Source of the DNA: Rubrobacter sp. | Lineage (GTDB): Bacteria; Actinomycetota; Rubrobacteria; Rubrobacterales; Rubrobacteraceae | Reading direction: 5' to 3' | DNA: 10,786 bases | Assembly: GCA_013817025.1 (NCBI GenBank) | Contig: JACDDK010000019.1 | Coordinates: forward strand, 1-10,786 | Shown here: positions 1 to 5,861 of the stretch, piece by piece | Position numbering within the stretch: the first letter of the stretch is position 1 | Layout: each line of letters opens with the position of its first letter | The notes under the pieces: model-generated | Database searches by the model: none | What the model was told of the DNA's origin: nothing | The model's input: the letters and a program-made list of their open reading frames with translations, nothing else | Position numbers and translations under genes: made by a program

Positions 1-162
1 ATCCACGAAGGCCGTAACCGCATAATACGCCGAGCGTGCGTCGCCGTCGGTCTGCGCCTGCTCTCCCTGCGCCGCATCCGCATAGGCCCCGTCAACCTGG
101 GCGACCTACCCGAAGGCGAACATCGTTCCCTCACCACGAGCGAGCTAGAGGGGTTATCGTGA
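1..162 (+). CDS. rluB: RluB/RsuA-family 23S rRNA pseudouridine synthase, C-terminal fragment
   Basis: Only the last 53 codons are in the window; the gene begins upstream. The fragment opens with IHEGRNRIIRRAC and continues into LRIGPVNLGDLPEGEHRSL. This is the conserved end of the RsuA/RluB/RluE/RluF pseudouridine synthases (IxEGRNRQVRRM, then R(I/V)GP..LGDLPxGE.R.L). These enzymes isomerise a uridine in rRNA; in Gram-positive bacteria the copy next to aroA and cmk is usually RluB, acting on 23S rRNA near the peptidyl-transferase centre. The TGA stop (160-162) overlaps the GTG start of aroA, so the two are probably translationally coupled. The family assignment is firm. The rluB name rests on gene order, since the N-terminal S4 and catalytic Asp regions are not visible. 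Confidence 0.85.
   Translation: MHEGRNRIIRRACVAVGLRLLSLRRIRIGPVNLGDLPEGEHRSLTTSELEGLS
147..153 (+). promoter_or_regulatory. Ribosome-binding site for aroA
   Basis: AGAGGGG lies 5 bases before a GTG at 159-161 and is purine-rich enough to act as a Shine-Dalgarno site. It is the main reason to choose GTG 159 as the aroA start over the in-frame GTG at 207 or TTG at 231, neither of which has a well-spaced site. Confidence 0.55.
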
Positions 163-1496
163 GGTCAGTATCCGGCGTCCCCGGCGAGGACTTTTCCATT
201 GAGGACGTGCGCGGTGTCTTTCCGGAAGAATTGGAAATACAGCCGCTCGACCACCCGGTAGACGCCACAGTTCAAATCCCCGGCTCGAAAAGCGTCACCA
301 ACCGCGCTCTCCTGGTCGCCGCCCTGGCCGATGGAACCTCGGGGATCCAAAACCCGCTCTTCTCCGACGACTCTTACTGGCTCCTCGACTCCCTGACCCG
401 CCTTGGCTTCACCATCCACGCCGACCGCGAAGCCGCCTCAATAGAAATACAGGGACAACGAGGCATAATACCCAAAAGTGGGATGGAGTTGTACGTGGGG
501 AACGCGGGGACGGTGGCGCGGTTCCTGCCGCCGGTGTTGGCGTTGGGAGACGGACCTTACCGGGTGGATGGGGTAGCGAGGATGCGGGAGCGTCCGGTCG
601 AGGATCTAGTAGAGGTGTTGCGGCGGCTCGGTGGGGGGGTGGAGTATGAGGACGAATCGGGGAGGTTCCCGCTCGTGGTGCGGGGCGGCGGCATCCGGGG
701 TGGGACGGCTCGGGTGCCGGGTGACAAGAGCAGTCAGTTCTTGAGTGGGCTACTGATGGCTGCGCCGTATGCCGAAGAGCCGGTGGTATTGAACGTCGAG
801 ACGACCAGGACGAGTTTGCCCTACGTCGGTATTACCTTAGACGTTATGAGGAGTTTCGGGGTCGAGGTGGAGGCGTCGAAGGATTACCGGCGGTTCATCG
901 TCGAGCCCGCAGTCTACGAGGCTTGCGACTACGCGGTCGAGCCGGACGCTTCGGGGGCTTCGTACTTTTTCGCGGCGGCGGCGGTGACGGGTGGACGGGT
1001 CCGGGTTCCGGGGCTTGGGGCGGGTTCTTCGCAGGGGGATCTCCGTTTCACGACCGTTCTCGAAGAGATGGGATGCGAGGTCGAGGTCGGGGAAGATTAC
1101 GTGGAGGTTCGGGGGCCGGAGCGGCTGCGCGGCGTCGAGGTGAACATGAACGCCTTCTCGGACACCATGATGACTCTGGCGGCCATCGCGCCCTTCGCCG
1201 GGGGACCCACGACTATTCTGAATGTGGGACACACTCGACATCAGGAGACGGATCGCATCTCCGCCGTAGCCACCGAACTGCGAAGGCTAGGCGTCCAGGT
1301 CGAAGAAGGCCCGGACTCCTTGCGGATAACCCCCGGACCCGTAAGCTCCGGCACGGTCGAGACCTACGGGGATCACCGCATGGCGATGGCCTTCGCGATA
1401 ACGGGCCTCGCAACACCTGGCATCCGCATCAAAGACCCCGGCTGCGTCACCAAGACTTTCCCCGACTACTTCGAGCGCCTGGAAGCTCTGCGGTAA
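159..1496 (+). CDS. aroA: 3-phosphoshikimate 1-carboxyvinyltransferase (EPSP synthase)
   Basis: Sixth step of the shikimate pathway: joins phosphoenolpyruvate to shikimate-3-phosphate in the cytoplasm. From GTG 159 the protein has 445 residues, normal for the family. Visible active-site elements are SKSVTNR (43-49, with the PEP-binding Lys44 and Arg49), GNAGTVAR (114-121), RMRERP (142-147), SSQFL (191-195), DASGAS (263-268), Asp335 in SDTMMTLA, HQETDR (361-366), GDHRMAM (404-410) and KTFPDYF (432-438). All residues matching the E. coli catalytic set (K22, R27, D313, E341, R344, R386, K411) are present, so the enzyme should be active. About 25-30 residues precede the usual family N-terminus (ELEIQPLDHPVDATVQIPG), so a start at TTG 231 is possible. 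Codon choice changes sharply inside the gene, at about 480 and 1255. The gene overlaps rluB by 4 bases. Confidence 0.95.
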   Translation: MRSVSGVPGEDFSIEDVRGVFPEELEIQPLDHPVDATVQIPGSKSVTNRALLVAALADGTSGIQNPLFSDDSYWLLDSLTRLGFTIHADREAASIEIQGQRGIIPKSGMELYVGNAGTVARFLPPVLALGDGPYRVDGVARMRERPVEDLVEVLRRLGGGVEYEDESGRFPLVVRGGGIRGGTARVPGDKSSQFLSGLLMAAPYAEEPVVLNVETTRTSLPYVGITLDVMRSFGVEVEASKDYRRFIVEPAVYEACDYAVEPDASGASYFFAAAAVTGGRVRVPGLGAGSSQGDLRFTTVLEEMGCEVEVGEDYVEVRGPERLRGVEVNMNAFSDTMMTLAAIAPFAGGPTTILNVGHTRHQETDRISAVATELRRLGVQVEEGPDSLRITPGPVSSGTVETYGDHRMAMAFAITGLATPGIRIKDPGCVTKTFPDYFERLEALR

Positions 1497-1520
1497 GAGC
1501 CGCTTCGTAAGAGCCGCCCC
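1493..1520 (+). repeat. Small tandem duplication between aroA and cmk
   Basis: GTAAGAGCCGC occurs at 1493-1503 and again at 1507-1517. The 14-base unit (GTAAGAGCCGCTTC, then GTAAGAGCCGCCCC) is duplicated with two mismatches. The first copy contains the aroA stop codon. It looks like a simple slippage duplication with no evident function. Confidence 0.6.
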
Positions 1521-1529
1521 GGAATCGGA

Positions 1530-1535
1530 TATACT
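1530..1535 (+). promoter_or_regulatory. Candidate -10 element for a near-leaderless cmk transcript
   Basis: TATACT lies 8 bases before the cmk GTG (1544). Initiation at the usual distance would put the first RNA base 1-2 bases before the start codon. No Shine-Dalgarno sequence precedes cmk, which fits leaderless translation, common in actinobacteria. I see no clear -35 hexamer. The same hexamer sits 6 bases before rsiG. Confidence 0.4.
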
Positions 1536-1543
1536 TCCTCGCC

Positions 1544-2212
1544 GTGGAAGGACTTCTCGTAACCATAGACGGACCCGCCGGGTCCGGCAAAAGCTCCGTG
1601 GCGCGCGCCGTCGCCGAACGCCTGCGCGTCGTCAACCTGAACACCGGCGCGGCCTACCGCGCCGTCGCCCTCCTCGCCCTGCGCGAAGACGCCGACCCCG
1701 CTGATGTCGCAGTCCTTGCCAAGCTAGCATGCCGGGTCGGACTCGGTGCCGAGGAAGCCCGCATAGACGGCGAACCCGTCGCCGATCAGGACCTCCGCAC
1801 TCCCGAGGTCACGGCGGCGGCCTCCAAAGTCTCGGCCCATCCCGGCGTGCGCGAGGTACTCTTGCCCGTGCAACGAGCTGCGGCGGCTGAGGCCCGCGAG
1901 TCCGGCGGGGCCGTGGTGGAGGGCCGGGACATCGGCACGGTCGTGCTGCCGGACGCCGAATTAAAAATCTTTCTCTTTGCGGCGCCCGAGGAGCGGGCCT
2001 TGCGCCGCGCCCGTCAGAGTGGCCGGGAGGGGGAGTTGGATCGCATCCGCCAGGCCATGCAAGTCCGCGACAAACGCGACGCCGAACGCGAGGCATCGCC
2101 CTTGAAACCCGCCACTGACGCGATAGTAATCGACACTACGGGCCTTCCCTTGGATGAAGTCGTCTCGCGGGTGGTCGAACTGGCCCAGAAGAGGAGTCCT
2201 AACGGTGGATAA
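1544..2212 (+). CDS. cmk: Cytidylate kinase (CMP/dCMP kinase)
   Basis: Phosphorylates CMP and dCMP with ATP, feeding pyrimidine nucleotides to RNA, DNA and phospholipid synthesis. The 222-residue length is typical. The Walker A loop DGPAGSGKSS is at 9-18. The NMP-binding element NTGAAYRAV is at 33-41, where most relatives have D(S/T)GAxYR, so its first Asp is Asn. EGRDIGTVVLPDA (126-138) is the CMP-recognition segment, and RDKRDAEREASPLKPA (175-190) carries the lid arginines. The start is GTG 1544, with the protein opening VEGLLVTIDGPAGSGKSS; this leaves the usual short lead before the P-loop. It follows aroA by 47 bases and overlaps plsC by 8. The order aroA-cmk-plsC-der is frequent in Gram-positive bacteria. 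I am certain of the family; the Asn is an observation, not evidence of inactivity. Confidence 0.95.
   Translation: MEGLLVTIDGPAGSGKSSVARAVAERLRVVNLNTGAAYRAVALLALREDADPADVAVLAKLACRVGLGAEEARIDGEPVADQDLRTPEVTAAASKVSAHPGVREVLLPVQRAAAAEARESGGAVVEGRDIGTVVLPDAELKIFLFAAPEERALRRARQSGREGELDRIRQAMQVRDKRDAEREASPLKPATDAIVIDTTGLPLDEVVSRVVELAQKRSPNGG
2191..2196 (+). promoter_or_regulatory. Ribosome-binding site for plsC inside cmk
   Basis: GAGGAG, 8 bases before GTG 2205, lies within the last codons of cmk. It fixes the plsC start at 2205 rather than the upstream in-frame start at 2154, which would reach 59 bases into cmk with no such site. Confidence 0.7.
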
Positions 2213-2846
2213 GCCAAACGTCTATCCGGGCCGCAGCCGCCCGGACGAAATGTCCTTCCGCTACTGGCTATTCCGCAAGGTTATGCGTTTTCTGGGGCGA
2301 CTGTTCTTCGGCTTCACGGTGCATGGAGTCGAGAACGTCCCCAAAACGGGCCGGCTGGTCATAGCCGCCAACCACAGCCAGTACGCCGATCCCGTGCTGG
2401 TGTGCATGGCCGTCCCCCGACGGATGCAGTGGATGGCGAAAAAGCAACTCTTCGTCGGGACGTTAGGTAAGTTTTTCGTGTTTATCGGCTCCTTCGCCGT
2501 GGATCGCGAATCTGGGGGACGGGCCGGGTTGCGTTCGGCGTTGGCGTTCTTGTCAGCAGGTTGGATCCTCGGCATTTTTCCCGAAGGCACACACCGGAAC
2601 GATGGTACCGCCCGTGAGGCCAAGAGCGGTGCCGTAATGCTCGCCATCCGAGGCAACGCCCCCGTCTTGCCCGTACACGTCGGTAAACTCCCTACCCTGC
2701 GCGCCCAACTAAGGGGCGAGCGCCACCACATTCACATTGGCAAACCAATAACTCTAGATAATACAATCCGCGGGGGCAAGGCTTACCGGGAGGCCGCCGA
2801 CGAGATACTCCGGATCATCTACTCTCTACCCGAGAAACCGGCGTAG
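2205..2846 (+). CDS. plsC: 1-acyl-sn-glycerol-3-phosphate acyltransferase (PlsC family)
   Basis: Transfers a fatty acyl group to lysophosphatidate to form phosphatidate at the inner face of the membrane. From GTG 2205 the protein has 213 residues. Family blocks appear in order: NHSQYADP (56-63), the catalytic H-x4-D block with His57 and Asp62; GSFAVDR (95-101), block II; FPEGTHR (125-131), the glycerol-phosphate-binding block III; and APVLPVHVG, block IV. A hydrophobic, aromatic and basic stretch near residues 17-38 (WLFRKVMRFLGRLFFGF) probably lies on or in the membrane. The gene overlaps cmk by 8 bases and ends 2 bases before der, so it is clearly part of the operon. The acyl donor (acyl-ACP or acyl-CoA) cannot be told from sequence. 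Confidence 0.9.
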   Translation: MDKPNVYPGRSRPDEMSFRYWLFRKVMRFLGRLFFGFTVHGVENVPKTGRLVIAANHSQYADPVLVCMAVPRRMQWMAKKQLFVGTLGKFFVFIGSFAVDRESGGRAGLRSALAFLSAGWILGIFPEGTHRNDGTAREAKSGAVMLAIRGNAPVLPVHVGKLPTLRAQLRGERHHIHIGKPITLDNTIRGGKAYREAADEILRIIYSLPEKPA

Positions 2847-2848
2847 AA

Positions 2849-4153
2849 ATGAGTCCCATGCCAGTCGTAGCCATCGTTGGTGCGCCAAACGTCGGAAAAA
2901 GCACCTTTCTAAACCGCGTCCTCGGACGGCGGCAGGCGGTTGTCTCGGACACGCCGGGAACTACCCGCGACCGCTCCTATAACAAGGCCGAGTGGTCTGG
3001 CAGGGAGTTCCTGCTCGTGGACACCGGCGGCATGGAGCCCACGGCCCGCAAGGGACTGGAGGCGGCGGTCACGCTTCAGGCGCGGGTCGCCGTCGAGGAG
3101 GCCGACGTGATCCTACACCTCGTCGACGCCCGTACCGGCCCTACCGAAGCCGACGCCGCCATCGCCCGCGAGATCCGCCGCGCCAACGCAAGGGTCGTGC
3201 TCGCCGTCAACAAACTAGATAACCCCGGCGGCGATTCCGAACGCCACGACTTCCACTCCCTCGGAGAGGGAGAACCGTACCCAGTCTCGGCGGTCCACGG
3301 CCTCGGCACCGGCGACCTTTTGGACGTAATCGTCGGGCTCTTGCCTCAGAGATCGGACGATGAAGAAGACGAGTTGTCGCGTCTGGCGATAATAGGTCGT
3401 CCGAACGTCGGAAAGAGCACCCTGCTCAACCGGTTACTGGGCTCGGAGAGAGCCGTCGTATCGGATATCTCGGGCACGACCACCGACGCCGTCGCCGGCG
3501 AGGTGGAGGTCGAGAGTAAGGACGGCCCGGTTCGGTACCTGCTTCTAGACACCGCCGGCGTTAACCGGAGCGCCCGGCGGGCCGATGGGGTTCCATTCTA
3601 CTCCGCGCTTCGGACGGCTGAGGCCATCCGGCGCTCAAACGTCTCGCTGTTGCTCGTGGACGCCGTTGAGGGTGTTGTCGGCGGTGATCTGCAACTCGCC
3701 CGTCAGATCGAAGAGGCCGGACGTTCCTGCGGTGTGATCGTCAACAAACGCGACCTCGTGCCGTCGGAGCGCATCCGGGAGATAGAGCATGCCGTCGGCC
3801 AGCGTATGACCGACCTAAAACCACCGGCTCTCGCAATCTCCGCGCTCACGGGTGTCGGCGTCGAAGAAGTCTTGCCCTTCGCGGACGGTCTCAGGCGCGC
3901 CTACGAGAGGCGCGCCCCCACGCACGAGGTCGCGGAGTTCGTAAACGAGTTGGTTGGCCGCACCTCGCCTCCGAAAGGAGTCAAGATCCGGTACGGCACC
4001 CAGACCGGCACCGCGCCACCGCGTTTCACGGTCTTCGCCAACCGCCCCAAAGACCTGCCCGACAGTTACCTGCGCTTCCTGGAGAACTCGCTACGGACCA
4101 AGTACGACCTCCGCGGCGTGAGCGTAAAGCTAAGGGTGAAAAGCAGCCGATAA
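2849..4153 (+). CDS. der: Ribosome biogenesis GTPase Der (EngA)
   Basis: Essential GTPase with two tandem G domains that helps assemble the 50S subunit. At 434 residues it is normal length. G domain 1 has GAPNVGKST (11-19), DTGG (58-61) and NKLD (121-124). G domain 2 has GRPNVGKST (183-191), DTAG (234-237) and NKRD (299-302). An acidic linker (residues 169-175) separates them. The KH-like C-terminal domain follows, with PPKGVKIRYGTQTGTAPP leading to FTVFANRP and an RTKYDLRGVSVKLRVK ending. The switch I region of G2 reads ISGTTTDAV, against the usual PGTTRDAI, so the conserved Pro is Ser and the Arg is Thr; the first domain keeps PGTTRDRS. ATG 2849 and ATG 2858 are both possible starts, and neither has a strong ribosome-binding site. 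It follows plsC by 2 bases and is the last gene of this run. Confidence 0.96.
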   Translation: MSPMPVVAIVGAPNVGKSTFLNRVLGRRQAVVSDTPGTTRDRSYNKAEWSGREFLLVDTGGMEPTARKGLEAAVTLQARVAVEEADVILHLVDARTGPTEADAAIAREIRRANARVVLAVNKLDNPGGDSERHDFHSLGEGEPYPVSAVHGLGTGDLLDVIVGLLPQRSDDEEDELSRLAIIGRPNVGKSTLLNRLLGSERAVVSDISGTTTDAVAGEVEVESKDGPVRYLLLDTAGVNRSARRADGVPFYSALRTAEAIRRSNVSLLLVDAVEGVVGGDLQLARQIEEAGRSCGVIVNKRDLVPSERIREIEHAVGQRMTDLKPPALAISALTGVGVEEVLPFADGLRRAYERRAPTHEVAEFVNELVGRTSPPKGVKIRYGTQTGTAPPRFTVFANRPKDLPDSYLRFLENSLRTKYDLRGVSVKLRVKSSR

Positions 4154-4273
4154 AGAAATCCGCCGGACAAATCGCTAATTGCCAGCGATCCGACCGGTGG
4201 CTTTCGCTACGACTTGGATAACATATCCGCCTGGTTTTACCTCGTGTACAGCCGGTCACCGGCCATCGGAAAG

Positions 4274-4301
4274 CCCGGCGAACGGAGATTCGGTCGCCGG
4301 G
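4274..4301. repeat. Perfect 8-bp inverted repeat upstream of rsiG
   Basis: CCCGGCGA (4274-4281) pairs with TCGCCGGG (4294-4301) across a 12-base loop. No T-tract follows. It could be a factor-dependent terminator for der or a dyad operator for the rsiG operon. Confidence 0.45.
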
Positions 4302-4347
4302 GGAGATTCAACTCAGTTTAAGAGTGTACTTCAGGTTAAGGGGAGGT

Positions 4348-4353
4348 TATACT
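4348..4353 (+). promoter_or_regulatory. Candidate -10 element for leaderless rsiG
   Basis: TATACT is followed by exactly 6 bases (TCGACT) and then ATG 4360, so the normal initiation distance puts +1 on the A of the start codon. There is no obvious TTGACA at the -35 distance (TGTACT is there). The upstream AGGTTA repeat overlaps the -10 region. It would drive the rsiG-garA-ftsR-apt-xer unit. Confidence 0.55.
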
Positions 4354-4359
4354 TCGACT

Positions 4360-4674
4360 ATGAGCGCATACGGAGACGCGGAAGCCCGCGAGTTTGACGT
4401 TGAGGGGATGGATTGGGGTGCGTCGCCCGACGTTACGGCGCTGAACCCCGGCGAGTTGCGGGCGTTGCTCTCAGAGTTGACCGAAGAAGAGCGGGTGATC
4501 AGCTACCGGCGCCGGGTGTTGCAGGGTAGGATCGACTTGATCCGCACCGAGTTGGTCCGCCGGGGGGGCGCGTCGCTCTCGCCCGAGGACCTGGCGCGGG
4601 TTCTCATGGGACCGGACTCTTCCGAGGACAAGCCCGGCGAAGCGTCCGCTGGACGCGGTGAGGAAGCTACTTGA
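4360..4674 (+). CDS. rsiG: RsiG-family c-di-GMP-binding anti-sigma factor (single-motif form)
   Basis: The 104-residue protein contains the RsiG signature E(X)3S(X)2R(X)3Q(X)3D exactly: Glu44, Ser48, Arg51, Gln55 and Asp59, within a predicted helix (about 31-68). In Streptomyces, RsiG has two such helices forming an antiparallel coiled coil; with c-di-GMP bound it holds the sigma factor WhiG. Rubrobacter RsiG is reported to carry one motif and to bind c-di-GMP as a homodimer, and this protein has the single-motif form. A conserved-looking GGASLSPEDLARVL segment (69-82) follows, then an acidic tail. The N-terminal 30 residues are acidic and probably disordered. ATG 4360 is chosen because the -10 element lies 6 bases upstream; an in-frame start at 4324 would lie before that promoter. 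No whiG gene is in the window. Identification rests on the motif and length; partner and role are inferred. Confidence 0.8.
   Translation: MSAYGDAEAREFDVEGMDWGASPDVTALNPGELRALLSELTEEERVISYRRRVLQGRIDLIRTELVRRGGASLSPEDLARVLMGPDSSEDKPGEASAGRGEEAT
4661..4666 (+). promoter_or_regulatory. Ribosome-binding site for the GarA-like gene
   Basis: AGGAAG lies 4 bases before TTG 4671, inside the end of rsiG. The TTG overlaps the rsiG TGA stop (TTGA), so the site supports both the unusual start codon and translational coupling. Confidence 0.6.
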
Positions 4675-5126
4675 GCCACTGTCCCGAGTGCGGTGCCGAG
4701 GTCACGCCCTTGATGAAGTTCTGCGCGGAGTGCGGGACCAAGCTTACGCACAGCCAATCCACCGTATCTTATGATCCGACCTTCGCCGAGGAATTTGTGG
4801 AGTCCGAGGGCGGCTCGAACATACCCGACGGAGCGTCGCTGATCGAGCTAGATCAAGTCGAGGGCACGGCCGGCCGGAGGATGCACGATATAGGCGAGGA
4901 GGTCGTCACGGTCGGGCGCAGCCCGAGCAGTAACATCTTCCTTGACGACGTGACCGTCTCTCGCAACCACGCCGAGATCCTGCGCAGCGGCAGGAGCTTC
5001 CGCATCCGCGACGCCGGCAGCCTCAACGGCACCTACGTAAACCGCGTGCGGGTGGACGCCGTGGACCTCAGAAACGGCGATGAGATACAGGTTGGCAAGT
5101 ACAGGTTCAAGTTCGTGTTTACGTAA
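4671..5126 (+). CDS. Zinc-ribbon and FHA-domain protein, GarA/OdhI-like
   Basis: A 151-residue cytoplasmic protein with two parts. A C4 zinc ribbon lies at the N-terminus (Cys4, Cys7, Cys18, Cys21 in CPECG and CAECG). An FHA phosphothreonine-binding domain covers about 55-150, with GRSPSSNIFLDD (82-93), VSRNHAE (96-102), GSLNGTYVNR (116-125) and NGDEIQVGKYRF (135-146). The FHA part closely resembles mycobacterial GarA and corynebacterial OdhI, which inhibit 2-oxoglutarate dehydrogenase and act on glutamate metabolism when unphosphorylated. Those proteins carry a PknB/PknG-phosphorylated ETTSVF near the N-terminus; it is missing here, although SQSTVSYDPT (28-37) offers Ser and Thr residues. 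An FtsR-like gene follows, as at Rv1827-Rv1828. The metabolic role is an inference; a phosphothreonine-reading adaptor is the safer statement. The start is TTG. Confidence 0.85.
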   Translation: MSHCPECGAEVTPLMKFCAECGTKLTHSQSTVSYDPTFAEEFVESEGGSNIPDGASLIELDQVEGTAGRRMHDIGEEVVTVGRSPSSNIFLDDVTVSRNHAEILRSGRSFRIRDAGSLNGTYVNRVRVDAVDLRNGDEIQVGKYRFKFVFT

Positions 5127-5144
5127 AAGACCGACCGAAAGGAA

Positions 5145-5159
5145 GGCGAGAGCCTCGCC
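5145..5159. repeat. Short stem-loop between the FHA gene and ftsR
   Basis: GGCGAG and CTCGCC pair around a 3-base loop, 18 bases after the FHA stop. An alternative pairing (GCCG with CGGC just downstream) overlaps it. With no T-tract, it may be an mRNA processing or stabilising element, or of no function. Confidence 0.3.
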
Positions 5160-5192
5160 GACACCGGCGATAAAGGATGGGAGTGAGACATA

Positions 5193-5861
5193 TTGGAGAA
5201 CGGCGGCCCCAAAGATAGCTACACCATAGGCGAGGTAGTACAGCGCCTCAGACAAGATTTCCCGACCCTATCGGTCAGCAAGATCCGGTACCTGGAGCGT
5301 CGGCGGCTGATCAACCTGTCCCGCACCCGAGGCGGATATAGGCTCTTCTCCGCCCAGGACGTTGAGCTTCTCAAGTACATTCTCACCCTTCAGGACAAGG
5401 AATACCTCCCCCTGAAGGTCATCAAAAAACGTATCGAAGGCGGCGCGCCCGTTCCGACTTCGGGCGACCACTCCAGTGACCTCTCCCGCGTCCTTGAAGA
5501 TCGCGTCTATACCCGCGAGGAACTAGCCGACGCACTCGAAACCGAGCAGCGCTTCGTGGACGAGTTGATCTCCGTCGGCGTCATCGGTCGCGGTGGCGAG
5601 CTTACCCAGCGCGACGTCGAAATAGCCCGCATGGCCCTCGAAATGGCGAAATACTCCATTCAACCCCGCCACCTGCGCGGCATCATGGCCGCCGTTGACC
5701 GCGAGGCCGCGATGTTCAAGCAGATCCTCAACCCAGAACTGCGCTCCGGGGATGAACAGCGCGTCGCCGAGGCCATCAGCAAGGCCCGCAACCTTGCCGC
5801 CGTCGACTCGCGTATGAAAGAGCTTATGATGGAGAACATCATCGACTCCTTCTCCCCGTGA
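5193..5861 (+). CDS. ftsR: MerR-family transcriptional regulator, FtsR (Rv1828)-like
   Basis: A 222-residue DNA-binding protein. The N-terminal MerR winged helix runs YTIGEVVQRLRQDFPTLSVSKIRYLERR (10-37), with a wing at RGGYRLFS (46-53) and a dimer-helix region LKYILTLQDKEYLPLKVIKKRI (60-81). The last part matches the (R/K)(F/Y)IL..Q...YLPLKVI stretch of actinobacterial FtsR/Rv1828. A second winged-helix-like domain begins at YTREELADALE (111-121) and ends in a helical region with QPRHLRGIMAAVDREA. FtsR in Corynebacterium activates ftsZ, so a cell-division role is likely here. There are no effector-binding cysteines of the metal-sensing MerR type. The start is TTG 5193 with GGGAG (5179-5183) upstream; I see no alternative canonical start nearby. 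It shares GTGA with apt (4-base overlap). Confidence 0.85.
   Translation: MENGGPKDSYTIGEVVQRLRQDFPTLSVSKIRYLERRRLINLSRTRGGYRLFSAQDVELLKYILTLQDKEYLPLKVIKKRIEGGAPVPTSGDHSSDLSRVLEDRVYTREELADALETEQRFVDELISVGVIGRGGELTQRDVEIARMALEMAKYSIQPRHLRGIMAAVDREAAMFKQILNPELRSGDEQRVAEAISKARNLAAVDSRMKELMMENIIDSFSP

Larger units (their letters stand above)
4154..4359 (+). other. Intergenic region between der and rsiG, with hairpins and direct repeats
   Basis: I see no credible gene in these 206 bases. A 6-bp stem (ATCGCT at 4171-4176, AGCGAT at 4184-4189) just after der and a 5-bp stem (GCCGG TCA CCGGC) lack T-tracts and are weak terminator candidates. A perfect 8-bp inverted repeat follows at 4274-4301. GGAGATTC occurs twice, 18 bases apart (4284-4291 and 4302-4309). 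AGGTTA occurs twice, 11 bases apart (4333-4338 and 4344-4349), about one helical turn, next to the -10 hexamer. This arrangement fits a promoter with regulatory sites for the following operon. Confidence 0.5.

Noticed and set aside
923..1510. Open frame of 195 codons on the + strand inside aroA
   Set aside because: It is an Arg/Gly-rich shadow of aroA, which is a clear enzyme in another frame; there is no family resemblance.
2261..2731. Open frame of 156 codons antisense to plsC
   Set aside because: The acyltransferase motifs are on the other strand; composition is that of a GC-rich antisense frame.
4154..4359. Checked for a tRNA, riboswitch or small RNA
   Set aside because: No T-loop, cloverleaf or c-di-GMP riboswitch core is visible; only short stems and repeats.
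4179..4397. Possible 72-codon gene in the der-rsiG spacer
   Set aside because: It runs into rsiG in another frame, spans the hairpin and promoter, and has no domain or ribosome-binding site.
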